From contig UQLN01000045.1 of the NCBI GenBank assembly GCA_900541965.1, forward strand, positions 1-37,084: a stretch of 37,084 nt of DNA, in the 5' to 3' direction. Below are positions 8,300 through 17,947 of this stretch, piece by piece (the first letter of the stretch is position 1; each line of letters begins with the position of its first letter). The notes below the pieces were generated by a model that worked only from the letters and a program-made list of their open reading frames with translations, made no database searches and was not told where the DNA came from. A program made the translations under genes and the position numbers. The stretch comes from an uncultured Parabacteroides sp. Lineage in GTDB: Bacteria; Bacteroidota; Bacteroidia; Bacteroidales; Tannerellaceae.

Positions 8300-8710
8300 T
8301 TAATTTTGACTATCGTTTTTACTAAGTGTATCAACAAACAGAGTTACATGGTTCGAACGTTTGCGAATTCTGTAACCTCTTCCCTGAGGAGCAGGACGCA
8401 TTCTTTTCAATGTAGTAGCGCAATCAACGCTGATTGAAGATACGCACAACTCTCCAGCTTCTGCTTTACGTTCATTCTTCTGTTCCCAGTTTGCGATTGC
8501 TGAACGAAGCAATTTTTCTACTCTTGCTGCAGCTTCCTTGTTAGAAAACTTCAAAACACCAAGTGCGCGGAATACTTCCATACCGCGGATCATGTCTACA
8601 ACGAGACGCATCTTGCGGGGAGAAGTCGGCACATTACGCAATTTTGCGAAGTACATGGTCTTCTGGGCTTCTTTTCTTGCTTCAGCTGATATTCTTTTTC
8701 TAGCACCCAT
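8300..8710 (-). CDS. rplV: 50S ribosomal protein L22
   Basis: L22 contacts all domains of 23S rRNA and lines the exit tunnel. The 136-residue protein has the family blocks AKLRNVPTSPRKMRLVVDMIRG and the beta-hairpin and C-terminal region TLKRMRPAPQGRGYRIRKRSNHVTL. The start at 8710 (MGARKRIS) adds a basic N-terminal extension as in other Bacteroidetes. It lies between rpsS and rpsC. Confidence 0.97.
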   Translation of the reverse strand: MGARKRISAEARKEAQKTMYFAKLRNVPTSPRKMRLVVDMIRGMEVFRALGVLKFSNKEAAARVEKLLRSAIANWEQKNERKAEAGELCVSSISVDCATTLKRMRPAPQGRGYRIRKRSNHVTLFVDTLSKNDSQN

Positions 8711-8759
8711 TTTATTGATTCTTTTTATTTTCAGATTCCTGAATTCCTGTTACTACCGA

Positions 8760-9029
8760 TTATTTTTTCTTGTTACCGGCGTGACCACGGAACGTACGAG
8801 TAGGAGAAAACTCTCCCAGTTTGTGACCTACCATATTCTCGGTTACGAAAACAGGAATAAATTTATTTCCATTGTGAACTGCAATAGTATGGCCTACAAA
8901 GTCAGGCGAAATCATTGAAGCTCTTGCCCATGTCTTAACGACTGCTTTCTTTCCTGACTCATTCATAGCCAAGACTTTATTTTCCAGCTTTACATTAATA
9001 TACGGGCCTTTTTTTAACGAACGACTCAT
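8760..9029 (-). CDS. rpsS: 30S ribosomal protein S19
   Basis: S19 lies in the head of the 30S subunit and contacts the A-site tRNA region. The 89-residue product starts MSRSLKKGPYINVKL and has the S19 signature VGHKLGEFSPTRTFRGHAG at the C-terminus. It follows rplB by 20 bases. It is of standard length. Confidence 0.98.
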   Translation of the reverse strand: MSRSLKKGPYINVKLENKVLAMNESGKKAVVKTWARASMISPDFVGHTIAVHNGNKFIPVFVTENMVGHKLGEFSPTRTFRGHAGNKKK

Positions 9030-9049
9030 AGTTTACTTAATTAATCAGA

Positions 9050-9874
<825 letters not shown>

Positions 9875-9882
9875 TTCTTTTT

Positions 9883-10176
9883 TTAGATATTACTAAAGAA
9901 ATCAATTGTTTCTCCTTCTTTCAACGTTACGATAGCCTTTTTAAAAGCTGATTGTTTACCATTGATAATACCGGATTTTGTATAACGGCTTTTTTGTTTG
10001 CCTGAGTAGTTGATGGTATTCACATCAACTACTGTTACATTATACATATCTTCAATGGCTTTTTTAATCTCTAACTTATTGGCATCAGGAGAAACACGAA
10101 AACCATAACGATTAGCTATTTTTTCTGTAATCGCTGTCTGCTTCTCTGTTACTATAGGTTTAATAATAATTCCCAT
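9883..10176 (-). CDS. rplW: 50S ribosomal protein L23
   Basis: L23 sits at the tunnel exit and docks trigger factor and SRP. The 97-residue product starts MGIIIKPIVTEKQT and has the L23 block RYGFRVSPDANKLEIKKAIEDMYNVTVVDVNT, then KKAIVTLKEGETIDFF. It lies between rplD and rplB as in other S10 operons. Confidence 0.97.
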   Translation of the reverse strand: MGIIIKPIVTEKQTAITEKIANRYGFRVSPDANKLEIKKAIEDMYNVTVVDVNTINYSGKQKSRYTKSGIINGKQSAFKKAIVTLKEGETIDFFSNI

Positions 10177-10187
10177 TCTTCTACTCC

Positions 10188-10817
10188 TTATGCATTAAAC
10201 AGTTTTTCAATAGCAGCTACAGAACTCTCAGTCAGAACCAGATTTGCAGCATCCAGTACTCTGTATGTATTTAATTCAGAAGCTGTTACGACATTTGCCT
10301 TTTCTAAATTTCGAGCCGACAAATATACGAAATTATTTTTCTCGGATAAAACCATAAGTAACTTTTTGTCAGCCACTTTTAGGTTTTTAGCAATTGTTAT
10401 AAATTCTTTAGTCTTAGGAGCTTCGAATGCGAAATCTTCTACAACTACAATTGCATTATTCTTTGCTTTATAAGCCAATGCAGACTTACGAGCCAAACCC
10501 TTTACTTTCTTGTTCAATTTGAACTCATAATCTCTGGGTTTCGGACCGAATACACGACCACCACCTACTAATACCGGAGAGTTGATGTCACCACGACGAG
10601 CACCACCACCACCTTTCTGGCGGATCAGCTTACGTGTACTACCTGAAACTTCACTTCTCTCTTTTGATTTGTGAGTTCCCTGACGCTGATTAGCCAAATA
10701 CTGCTTTACATCCAAGTAAATAGCATGATCGTTCGGTTCTATGCCAAAAATTGCATCGTTCAAAGTTACCTTTCTTCCGGTATCTTCACCTTTAATATTA
10801 TATACGCTCAGTTCCAT
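10188..10817 (-). CDS. rplD: 50S ribosomal protein L4
   Basis: L4 binds 23S rRNA domain I and lines the exit tunnel. The 209-residue product has the long tunnel loop (GSTRKLIRQKGGGGARRGD and GGGRVFGPKPRDYEFKLNKKV). Its start overlaps the rplC stop by one base. In E. coli L4 represses the S10 operon through a leader before rpsJ; here only 21 bases lie before rpsJ, so that leader is absent. Confidence 0.97.
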   Translation of the reverse strand: MELSVYNIKGEDTGRKVTLNDAIFGIEPNDHAIYLDVKQYLANQRQGTHKSKERSEVSGSTRKLIRQKGGGGARRGDINSPVLVGGGRVFGPKPRDYEFKLNKKVKGLARKSALAYKAKNNAIVVVEDFAFEAPKTKEFITIAKNLKVADKKLLMVLSEKNNFVYLSARNLEKANVVTASELNTYRVLDAANLVLTESSVAAIEKLFNA

Positions 10818-11434
10818 TACTTTTCAATTAATAAGATTGAACCTTTTGCTCCAGGAACAGAACCTTTAACTAATAAAAGATTGTGCTCCGGCATCACCTT
10901 GATCACTTGCAGGTTCTGAACTGTTACACGTTCATTACCCATTTGACCACCCATGCGCATTCCTTTGAATACTTTTGCAGGGTAAGAACAAGCACCGATA
11001 GAACCCGGTTTGCGGGCGCGATTGTGCTGACCGTGAGTAGTCTGACCTACACCACCGAAACCGTGACGTTTAACAACGCCCTGGAAACCTTTACCTTTAG
11101 ATGTACCAACTACATCCACGAAGCCCGCACCTTCTAAAAAGTCTACAGTGATTACGTCACCGAGCTTATATTCAGTTTCAAAATTCTTGAACTCGGCCAA
11201 GTATCTCTTGGGAGCTACACCAGCTTTTTTAAAGTGGCCCATTTCCGGCTGAGTTGTGTGTTTCTCTTTTTTATCTTCGAAACCCAACTGTACAGCTTCA
11301 TAGCCATCATTTTCCAAAGTCTTAATCTGTGTAACTACACAAGGACCCACTTCGATAACAGTGCATGGAAGATTTTTTCCCTCGGCACTGAAAACGGATG
11401 TCATTCCGATTTTTTTTCCTAATAATCCTGGCAT
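10817..11434 (-). CDS. rplC: 50S ribosomal protein L3
   Basis: L3 is an early-assembly 50S protein that reaches the peptidyl transferase centre. The 205-residue product starts MPGLLGKKIGMTSVF and has the L3 signature region FQGVVKRHGFGGVGQTTHG followed by RKPGSIGA. It lies between rpsJ and rplD. Nothing unusual was seen. Confidence 0.98.
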   Translation of the reverse strand: MPGLLGKKIGMTSVFSAEGKNLPCTVIEVGPCVVTQIKTLENDGYEAVQLGFEDKKEKHTTQPEMGHFKKAGVAPKRYLAEFKNFETEYKLGDVITVDFLEGAGFVDVVGTSKGKGFQGVVKRHGFGGVGQTTHGQHNRARKPGSIGACSYPAKVFKGMRMGGQMGNERVTVQNLQVIKVMPEHNLLLVKGSVPGAKGSILLIEK

Positions 11435-11455
11435 TTCACTTAATTTTTAAATAAC

Positions 11456-11761
11456 TCACACTTTAATTTCAACTTCTACACCGCTAGGTAATTCCAGCTT
11501 CATCAACGCATCAACTGTTTTTGCAGTTGAGCTGTAGATATCGATTAATCTCTTATAAGAAGAGAGTTCGAACTGCTCACGAGATTTCTTGTTAACGAAA
11601 GTTGAGCGGTTCACAGTAAAGATACGTTTGTGGGTAGGCAGAGGTATCGGACCACTTACTACAGCACCAGTAGCCTTTACAGTCTTTACAATCTTCTCTG
11701 CAGATTTGTCTACCAAAGAATAATCGTAAGACTTTAATTTAATTCTGATCTTTTGGCTCAT
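11456..11761 (-). CDS. rpsJ: 30S ribosomal protein S10
   Basis: S10 (NusE) works in the 30S head and in transcription antitermination with NusB. The 101-residue product has IRIKLKSYDYSLVDKSAEKI and the signature GPIPLPTHKRIFTVNRS. It follows fusA by only 21 bases, so the S10 cluster is fused to the str cluster here, with no tuf between. Confidence 0.98.
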   Translation of the reverse strand: MSQKIRIKLKSYDYSLVDKSAEKIVKTVKATGAVVSGPIPLPTHKRIFTVNRSTFVNKKSREQFELSSYKRLIDIYSSTAKTVDALMKLELPSGVEVEIKV

Positions 11762-11782
11762 ATTTATTTATATGTTTCTAAA

Positions 11783-13909
11783 TTATTTGATCAAATCTGC
11801 ACGTCCCTGTACTTCTGTCAATACCTGCTTAGCGATAGAAGAAGATACCTGAGCATAATGAGAAAACTGCATTGAAGAAGTTGCACGACCTGAAGTAATA
11901 GTACGCAAAGCCGTTACATAACCGAATGTTTCAGCCAAAGGCACTTTAGCTTTTACAACACGTGCACCGGTACGGCTTGTTTCCATGCCTTCTACCTGAC
12001 CACGACGTTTGTTCAAGTCACCAATTACATCACCCATACTTTCTTCCGGAGTTACAACTTCCATCTGCATGATCGGTTCCATCAAAGCAGGACCTGCCTT
12101 TTCTGAAGCGCTCTTGAATGCCTGGATAGCACAAATTTCAAAAGACAACTGGTCAGAGTCTACCGGGTGGAATGAACCATCGATCAGTGTAACTTTCAGT
12201 TTATCTAACGGGTAACCGGCAAGAACACCATTCTTCATTGCTTTTTCAAAACCTTTCTGTACAGAAGGAATGAATTCCTTAGGAATGTTACCACCCTTTA
12301 CTTCATCTATGAACTGCAAAGTACCTTCGAAACCTGCATCAGCCGGCTCGATACGAACGATAATATCCGCAAACTTACCACGACCACCAGACTGTTTCTT
12401 GTACACTTCACGAAGTTCAACAGATTTTGTGATAGCTTCCTTGTAAGTAACCTGAGGTTTACCTTGATTACATTCTACTTTAAATTCACGACGCAGACGG
12501 TCAACAATGATATCCAAGTGAAGTTCACCCATACCACTAATTACAGTCTGACCTGTTTCTTCGTTAGTCTGAACACGGAATGTAGGATCCTCTTCAGCCA
12601 GTTTAGCCAATCCCATACCCAGTTTATCCAAATCTTTCTGAGTTTTAGGCTCTACAGCGATACCGATAACCGGATCTGGGAATTCCATAGATTCCAGTGT
12701 AATCGGATGAGCTTCGTCACAAAGAGTATCACCTGTACGGATATCTTTGAAACCAACACCTGCACCTATATCACCACAACCGATAGCTTCCATCGGATTC
12801 TGTTTGTTTGAATGCATCTGGAACAGACGTGAAATACGCTCTTTCTTGTCAGAACGAGTATTGAACACATAAGAACCAGCCTGCAAAGCACCTGAATAAA
12901 CACGGAAGAAACACAAACGGCCAACATACGGGTCAGTTGCAATCTTAAATGCCAAAGCAGTCAACGGTTCGTCGAATGACGGTTTACGAGTGATTACTTT
13001 TTCAGGATCTCTCGGATCTGTACCTTCGATAGCAGCAGTGTCAGCCGGGCTCGGCAGATATGCACAAACTGCATTCAACAAAGTCTGAACACCTTTATTC
13101 TTGAAAGAAGAACCGCAAATCATCGGATTGATCTGCATTGCGATTGTACCCTTGCGGATAGCTGCGCGAATTTCATCTTCTGTAATAGTAGAAGGATCAT
13201 CGAAATATTTCTCCATCAAAGCATCATCGCATTCAGCCAGAACTTCGAGCATTTTGTCTCTCCATTCTTCTGCTTCAGCCAACAGGTCAGCCGGAATTTC
13301 TTCAACAGAATATTCAGCGCCCATTGTTTCATCATGCCAAAGGATAGCTTTCATGATAACCAGGTCGATAACGCCTTTAAATGTTTCTTCAGCACCGATA
13401 GGTATCTGAATAGGACATGGATTTGCACCAAGTACATCCTTTACCTGACGAACCACTTCAAAGAAGTTTGCGCCGGAACGGTCCATTTTATTCACATAAC
13501 CAATTCTGGGTACATTGTATTTATCAGCCTGACGCCATACAGTTTCAGACTGCGGTTCAACACCACCTACAGCACAGAAAGCAGCTACAGCACCATCCAG
13601 GATACGCAAAGAACGTTCAACTTCAACTGTAAAGTCAACGTGTCCCGGAGTATCAATCAGGTTAATTTTATATTTATCATTGTTGTAGTTCCAGAAAGTA
13701 GTAGTCGCAGCAGAAGTGATAGTGATACCACGTTCCTGTTCCTGCTCCATCCAGTCCATTGTTGCAGCACCGTCGTGAACTTCACCAATTTTGTGAGTCA
13801 GACCTGTGTAGAAAAGGATACGTTCAGAAGTCGTAGTCTTTCCTGCATCGATGTGCGCCATGATACCGATGTTTCTGGTATACCTTAATTGTTCGTCAGC
13901 TTTTGCCAT
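11783..13909 (-). CDS. fusA: Elongation factor G
   Basis: EF-G is the GTPase that moves tRNA and mRNA through the ribosome and, with RRF, recycles it. The 708-residue product has an intact G domain: P-loop AHIDAGKTTT (18-27), DTPGH (86-90) with the catalytic His, and NKMD (140-143). Domains II to V follow, with the EF-G block GMGELHLDIIVDRLRREF. Its place between rpsG and rpsJ and its intact GTPase motifs mark it as the main translocase. It is not the GTPase-deficient EF-G2 paralogue known in gut Bacteroides. Confidence 0.97.
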   Translation of the reverse strand: MAKADEQLRYTRNIGIMAHIDAGKTTTSERILFYTGLTHKIGEVHDGAATMDWMEQEQERGITITSAATTTFWNYNNDKYKINLIDTPGHVDFTVEVERSLRILDGAVAAFCAVGGVEPQSETVWRQADKYNVPRIGYVNKMDRSGANFFEVVRQVKDVLGANPCPIQIPIGAEETFKGVIDLVIMKAILWHDETMGAEYSVEEIPADLLAEAEEWRDKMLEVLAECDDALMEKYFDDPSTITEDEIRAAIRKGTIAMQINPMICGSSFKNKGVQTLLNAVCAYLPSPADTAAIEGTDPRDPEKVITRKPSFDEPLTALAFKIATDPYVGRLCFFRVYSGALQAGSYVFNTRSDKKERISRLFQMHSNKQNPMEAIGCGDIGAGVGFKDIRTGDTLCDEAHPITLESMEFPDPVIGIAVEPKTQKDLDKLGMGLAKLAEEDPTFRVQTNEETGQTVISGMGELHLDIIVDRLRREFKVECNQGKPQVTYKEAITKSVELREVYKKQSGGRGKFADIIVRIEPADAGFEGTLQFIDEVKGGNIPKEFIPSVQKGFEKAMKNGVLAGYPLDKLKVTLIDGSFHPVDSDQLSFEICAIQAFKSASEKAGPALMEPIMQMEVVTPEESMGDVIGDLNKRRGQVEGMETSRTGARVVKAKVPLAETFGYVTALRTITSGRATSSMQFSHYAQVSSSIAKQVLTEVQGRADLIK

Positions 13910-13940
13910 CTTTTTTATTATCTCCTAAATAATTGATAAA

Positions 13941-14417
13941 TTAAAATCTAAAGTGAGCAAATGCACGGTTAGCTTCAGCCATACGATGCATATCTTCTTT
14001 TCTTTTGAATGCGCCACCCTGGTTATTGAAAGCATCTACAATCTCTGCAGACAACTTATCAGCCATAGTCTTACCTCCTCTTTTGCGAGAGTACAGGATC
14101 AGGTTCTTCATACAAATTGATTCTTTACGATCAGGGCGAATTTCAGTAGGTACCTGGAAAGTAGCACCACCTACACGGCGGGATTTCACTTCGACTTGAG
14201 GAGTAATATTGTCGAGTGCGGCTTTCCAAATTTCGAGAGCAGATTTTTCTTCGTTAGGTAATTTAGCCTTAACGTTTTCCAATGCGGAATAGAAAATTTC
14301 GAAGGCAGTATTTTTCTTGCCATCATACATTAAATGGTTAACGAATCTCGTAACCTTAACATCACCGAAAACAGGATCCGGGAGGATCTGTCTTTTCTTT
14401 GGTTTTGCTTTTCTCAT
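13941..14417 (-). CDS. rpsG: 30S ribosomal protein S7
   Basis: S7 nucleates assembly of the 30S head and lines the E site. In E. coli it also represses the str operon by binding the rpsL-rpsG spacer. The 158-residue product starts MRKAKPKKRQILPDPVFGD and has the S7 block VKSRRVGGATFQVPTEIRPDR. The 155-base spacer before it holds a hairpin, described separately. Confidence 0.98.
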   Translation of the reverse strand: MRKAKPKKRQILPDPVFGDVKVTRFVNHLMYDGKKNTAFEIFYSALENVKAKLPNEEKSALEIWKAALDNITPQVEVKSRRVGGATFQVPTEIRPDRKESICMKNLILYSRKRGGKTMADKLSAEIVDAFNNQGGAFKRKEDMHRMAEANRAFAHFRF

Positions 14418-14467
14418 TTGTTTTCAAAAATTTCGTTCTTGTTCTTGGTTGCCTTTACTTTGTCTTC

Positions 14468-14487
14468 AACGGTTCCGCCGAACCATT
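14468..14487 (-). promoter_or_regulatory. rpsL-rpsG spacer hairpin, possible S7 site
   Basis: In the mRNA, AATGGTTC pairs with GAACCGTT around a GGCG tetraloop: eight base pairs, one of them T-G. It lies in the 155-base gap between rpsL and rpsG, the longest spacer of the operon, about 50 bases before the rpsG start. The position matches the S7 repressor site of E. coli; the function is inferred. There is no U-tract, so it is not a terminator. Confidence 0.45.
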
Positions 14488-14572
14488 TACTCAACCTATA
14501 GCCTATCCAAATAACTCAAACCAGCTTTAATACTTTAATTTAAATTCTCAGTTTGAAGGGATGTAAACCTAA

Positions 14573-14974
14573 TTACTTTTTACCTTTAGCAGCTGCCTGT
14601 CCTGGTTTCGGACGTTTTGCGCCGTATTTGGAACGTCTCTGAGTACGTCCGTTTACGCCAGCTGTATCCAAGGTTCCACGTACAATGTGATAACGCACAC
14701 CTGGAAGGTCCTTAACACGACCACCACGAACCAACACGATTGAGTGTTCCTGTAAGTTATGTCCTTCTCCCGGAATGTAAGAGTTTACTTCTTTACCATT
14801 TGTTAAACGAACTCTCGCTACTTTACGCATTGCAGAGTTAGGCTTTTTCGGTGTTGTCGTATAAACACGTACACAAACGCCACGTCTCTGAGGACAAGCA
14901 TCCAATGCAGGTGATTTACCTTTTACCACCAAAGTTTCCCTTCCTTTTCTAACTAATTGCTGAATTGTAGGCAT
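14573..14974 (-). CDS. rpsL: 30S ribosomal protein S12
   Basis: S12 controls decoding accuracy. The 133-residue product starts MPTIQQLVRKGRE and has the invariant TTPKKPNSAMRKVARVRL and GGRVKDLPGVRYHIVRG. The Lys in the KPNSA loop is the wild-type residue, so the common streptomycin-resistance change is absent. This is the first gene of the operon, with two promoter-like sites upstream. No rpoC or other gene of the transcription cluster lies before it in this window. Confidence 0.98.
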   Translation of the reverse strand: MPTIQQLVRKGRETLVVKGKSPALDACPQRRGVCVRVYTTTPKKPNSAMRKVARVRLTNGKEVNSYIPGEGHNLQEHSIVLVRGGRVKDLPGVRYHIVRGTLDTAGVNGRTQRRSKYGAKRPKPGQAAAKGKK

Positions 14975-15039
14975 TTCTTTTCTTTTTTAAACTTTGAATG
15001 TGTTATTATTATAATTATCTTCTTCTTTATTTCGAGCCG

Positions 15040-15070
15040 CAAAGATATGCATTATTTTCGGATTATCAAC
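15040..15070 (-). promoter_or_regulatory. Proximal promoter of the ribosomal operon
   Basis: On the minus strand, TATCTTTG (15040-15047) matches the Bacteroidetes -7 box TAnnTTTG. GTTG (15067-15070) lies 19 bases upstream as the -33 box. Transcription should start near 15033, giving a leader of about 60 bases before rpsL. Confidence 0.7.
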
Positions 15071-15113
15071 GACTTGTACCTACTTTATTACATATCTGGC
15101 GCTAAAAACGCTG

Positions 15114-15144
15114 CAAAGTTACATATTTGTTTCCGTACCGCAAG
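15114..15144 (-). promoter_or_regulatory. Distal promoter of the ribosomal operon
   Basis: A second site on the minus strand has TAACTTTG (15114-15121), and 19 bases upstream CTTG (15141-15144). Box forms and spacing are the same as in the proximal site, so tandem promoters are likely. The predicted start is near 15107. Confidence 0.6.
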
Positions 15145-15197
15145 GGGAAGTTTTATTCTATTTACCGTTATTTAACATTTTAAAAGAGGTAAAGATG

Positions 15198-15252
15198 TAG
15201 AAAACAAGCTTGCCCTCCCTATACATTAATATATATAGGGAACAGGCAAGCC
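15198..15252 (-). terminator. Terminator after the ABC permease cluster
   Basis: An outer stem GCTTGCC/GGCAAGC (15208-15214 with 15245-15251) encloses an inner stem around CCCTAT/ATAGGG. On the minus strand it is followed by TTGTTTTC, as expected of an intrinsic terminator. It lies 37 bases after the last permease stop and isolates the ribosomal promoters from upstream transcription. The 314 bases between rpsL and this permease hold this terminator and the two promoters, and no gene. Confidence 0.8.
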
Positions 15253-15288
15253 AGTCAAAAAAACAAGAACGTGTGTGTCTATGGTGGT

Positions 15289-16578
15289 TTATTCATAATG
15301 TAACGCATCGGCAGGTGCCAGGTTTGCCGCCTTACCGGCGGGGAGCCAGATCGCAACAACAATGGCAACAGCAAGTATCAGCCAGGTCAAACAGTTGGTC
15401 AGGATAAAACGCACAATGATTTTATCAGGCAAATAGCCCATATTGTCTTTATATTGTCCCAGTGTTTCTATCAGGCCGGCATAAACGAATTGAACTTCTA
15501 TAAACAAGGCCGGCAATGTCACTACCGCCAGCAGGCACAGCCCTTCCTCAATAAACAACCTACGTATTCCGGCGCGGCTTGAACCCATTGCCATACGCAA
15601 ACCTATCTCACCTCTTCTCACCCGGATACGGTACCAGAAGGTACCTATCACACAAAGAATCGTATTCACGAGAAAGAACAGCATCATAGATTCCCTTATC
15701 TGTATATCCCTTGTCATTCCAAAGGCGACATCCTGATAGTCCATCCGGTCGTTATAGGATTGTACGTTATATAGATAAAAATTCCCTATGCGCAGTTCGT
15801 GCTTCATCGCTTCTTTAAAAGCTTCAAGGAAGTTGACATCGGAAACCGATTCGCGGCTGCGGACAGCTATCTCCATATCCATAATATTGCCGGCATCCAA
15901 ACGGACGGGTTTGTAAGCACACATAAACGGGCGCTCATAATCGAAACGCTTGATTTGTCCGACGACACCTTTCACCTGCATATATTCATCGGGGAGATTA
16001 ACATTCTCCAGAACACGGCCTACCGGGTTTTGTCCCGGGAAGAAAGTCTTTCCGGTCAAGCCGCAAATCACGACATCATGAGGGCCCGACCAGTCAAAGT
16101 CCTTCAGGGAGACAGGCTTTCCCTCAGGAGTCGTATAGCGGAATACCTGGAAATAGTCCGTCCGGTAGTCAAAGGATAGCGTTACTATTTGCCCTGTAAG
16201 GGAGGTATCCTGCCTGTTCCTGTAGGGATAACTGTTCATACCTCCATCGCCTGGGGAATTAGCCTGATGGGTGACGGTATAGGATTCCACATCCTTATAC
16301 CGGCTGATGCGGTCGAGTATCCGCTCATAGTTCTTTTCCAGCGCGGTGGAGTCGCTTTCACCGGGTTTGTAGTCGGGAGCTTCCTCGGGCAGCAGGTCTA
16401 CAACGACCCGCCAGGTATGGTCGAGGTTGCGGTGGGAAGGCAGGCTCCGGTTATATCCCAACACGCAAAAGTAATCCACGACATACCACATCAGGCAAAA
16501 AACCAGCAGCAGTTCCACCAATATCCAGGCATTCGCCTTCCGCCGGTTCCATAACTGTATAAATATCTGTTTCAGCAT
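15289..16578 (-). CDS. FtsX-family ABC permease, type A (pair 4)
   Basis: This 429-residue protein has the MacB/FtsX permease layout. TM1 is at about 17-39, followed by a large periplasmic domain (40-295) and three C-terminal TMs at about 297-316, 347-368 and 390-412. The cytoplasmic coupling motif RRGEIGLRMAMGSS (321-334) should contact the ATPase. It ends PADALHYE, as do the other type A permeases here. It follows its type B partner by seven bases and is the last gene of the cluster. It is closest to the type A gene at 17948. The substrate is unknown; peptides, lipids or antimicrobial compounds are family possibilities only. Confidence 0.88.
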   Translation of the reverse strand: MLKQIFIQLWNRRKANAWILVELLLVFCLMWYVVDYFCVLGYNRSLPSHRNLDHTWRVVVDLLPEEAPDYKPGESDSTALEKNYERILDRISRYKDVESYTVTHQANSPGDGGMNSYPYRNRQDTSLTGQIVTLSFDYRTDYFQVFRYTTPEGKPVSLKDFDWSGPHDVVICGLTGKTFFPGQNPVGRVLENVNLPDEYMQVKGVVGQIKRFDYERPFMCAYKPVRLDAGNIMDMEIAVRSRESVSDVNFLEAFKEAMKHELRIGNFYLYNVQSYNDRMDYQDVAFGMTRDIQIRESMMLFFLVNTILCVIGTFWYRIRVRRGEIGLRMAMGSSRAGIRRLFIEEGLCLLAVVTLPALFIEVQFVYAGLIETLGQYKDNMGYLPDKIIVRFILTNCLTWLILAVAIVVAIWLPAGKAANLAPADALHYE

Positions 16579-16585
16579 ACCCTGT

Positions 16586-17896
16586 TCACTTTACATTCAA
16601 CGAATAAACAATCTGACGGTGCGACGCCCTCCAGGCCGGAATCAATGCAGAGAGCAGATTCAGCAGCAGGCAAATCAGCAGCGTGATGCCAAACACCCGG
16701 TAGTTCACCAGCATCGAGAAGTCGAATATACCCTCCGCCCCTTCCGGAAACTGTGACACAGAGAAGGAATCCATCTGCATAATCCATTTACGGCTCAAGT
16801 GAAGCAGCAAATAGGAAAACGCCAGCCCTATCCCTCCTCCCAGCAGGGTAAAGAGAAAGTTCTCCACCACAATCTGCCGCATCAAGGTACCAACCGGAGC
16901 ACCAAAGGCGCGCCGTACACCCATCTCCGCCAGCCTCCGTTCCATCCGTGAGTCGGTCATGCCCGAGAGGTTCACGGCGGGAACAAGCAGCAGGATAAGG
17001 AACACCCCGCCATATATCAGAAATGACTTTACATACTCAGGCGGCTCGCTGCTGTAAGTACGGAAAAGGGATTGCCAATACGAATCCGGCTGTCCCATCA
17101 CCGTAAACTCCGCATCCTGCAAGGTCTGGCTATAGCGCCGCACATTCGCCTGAACCTCAGCTTTCACCTCCGACAGACTCGTTCCCGGAGCTACCAGAAG
17201 ATAGGAGGCAAACCGTCCGAGCGAACCCGTCCGTTCCACCGGCACTTCCGTCTTGTAGGCATCACTGGCAGTATAAGGAATCCACATGGAAGCAAACGTA
17301 TTGTCCGCCACCTGCGGCACGTCCTTTACCACCCCACAAACACGATACTGCCGGTAATTGGCTGTCACGAACTTCCCGACTGCATCCGTAGTCCCGAACA
17401 AGCGGCGCGCGAAACTCTCCGAAATCACTGCCGTTTGGATGCCCGATTGCTGGTCCGCCTCTGTAAAGGGTTGCCCCTGCAAGAAACGGAAAGAGAACAC
17501 CTTCCAGAACCCCGTATTCACGAAGCGGGTGGTTATGCGGAACTGCTCCAGGCGATCTTCCGTCAGTATATAGTTAGCCCCGCCGCCGGAGTAGGTAAGC
17601 CCTACCGCCTCTACGCCTTTCAGCGAACTGAGACAGGTGGATACCACTTGTTCGGATATACGCCAACTGGGACTTCGTTGCTCCGCCTCCAGCTTTACCT
17701 TGCCCGCCCACATCACCAGCATCCTTCCCCGGTTCGTCTCCGGATAGATATCGGCTATCTTGATAAAGAAGACAATGGAGAGTACCATCACCATCGAAAC
17801 AGAGAGCCCTGTCCCTATCATGTACACCAAGCTGAAGAGCCGCTCCTGCCGGAGCAGGTTCCAGGCTTGTTTAAGATATTGTATATACATATTCAT
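16586..17896 (-). CDS. FtsX-family ABC permease, type B (pair 4)
   Basis: This 436-residue permease has TM1 at about 21-46, a MacB-like periplasmic core domain (50-285), and TMs at about 292-313, 342-364 and 398-420. The coupling motif is RRLAEMGVRRAFGAP (320-334). The core contains GQPFTEADQQSG and the GVV-D block typical of MacB_PCD. Two ATGs, two codons apart (17896 and 17890), are both plausible. It is closest to the type B gene at 19244, so this pair probably arose by duplication of the neighbouring pair. No ATPase gene is adjacent, so it must share the one at 21518 or use another. Confidence 0.88.
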   Translation of the reverse strand: MNMYIQYLKQAWNLLRQERLFSLVYMIGTGLSVSMVMVLSIVFFIKIADIYPETNRGRMLVMWAGKVKLEAEQRSPSWRISEQVVSTCLSSLKGVEAVGLTYSGGGANYILTEDRLEQFRITTRFVNTGFWKVFSFRFLQGQPFTEADQQSGIQTAVISESFARRLFGTTDAVGKFVTANYRQYRVCGVVKDVPQVADNTFASMWIPYTASDAYKTEVPVERTGSLGRFASYLLVAPGTSLSEVKAEVQANVRRYSQTLQDAEFTVMGQPDSYWQSLFRTYSSEPPEYVKSFLIYGGVFLILLLVPAVNLSGMTDSRMERRLAEMGVRRAFGAPVGTLMRQIVVENFLFTLLGGGIGLAFSYLLLHLSRKWIMQMDSFSVSQFPEGAEGIFDFSMLVNYRVFGITLLICLLLNLLSALIPAWRASHRQIVYSLNVK

Positions 17897-17947
17897 AGTG
17901 TATTATCAGATTCGTTACTCGTATCACCTGCCTTACCGGGCTGTACC

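Noticed and set aside
11762..11782. S10 leader for L4 regulation
   Set aside because: The fusA-rpsJ gap is only 21 bases, too short for the E. coli-type leader.
11783..13909. EF-G2-type paralogue lacking GTPase activity
   Set aside because: P-loop, DTPGH and NKMD motifs are intact, and the gene is in the ribosomal operon.
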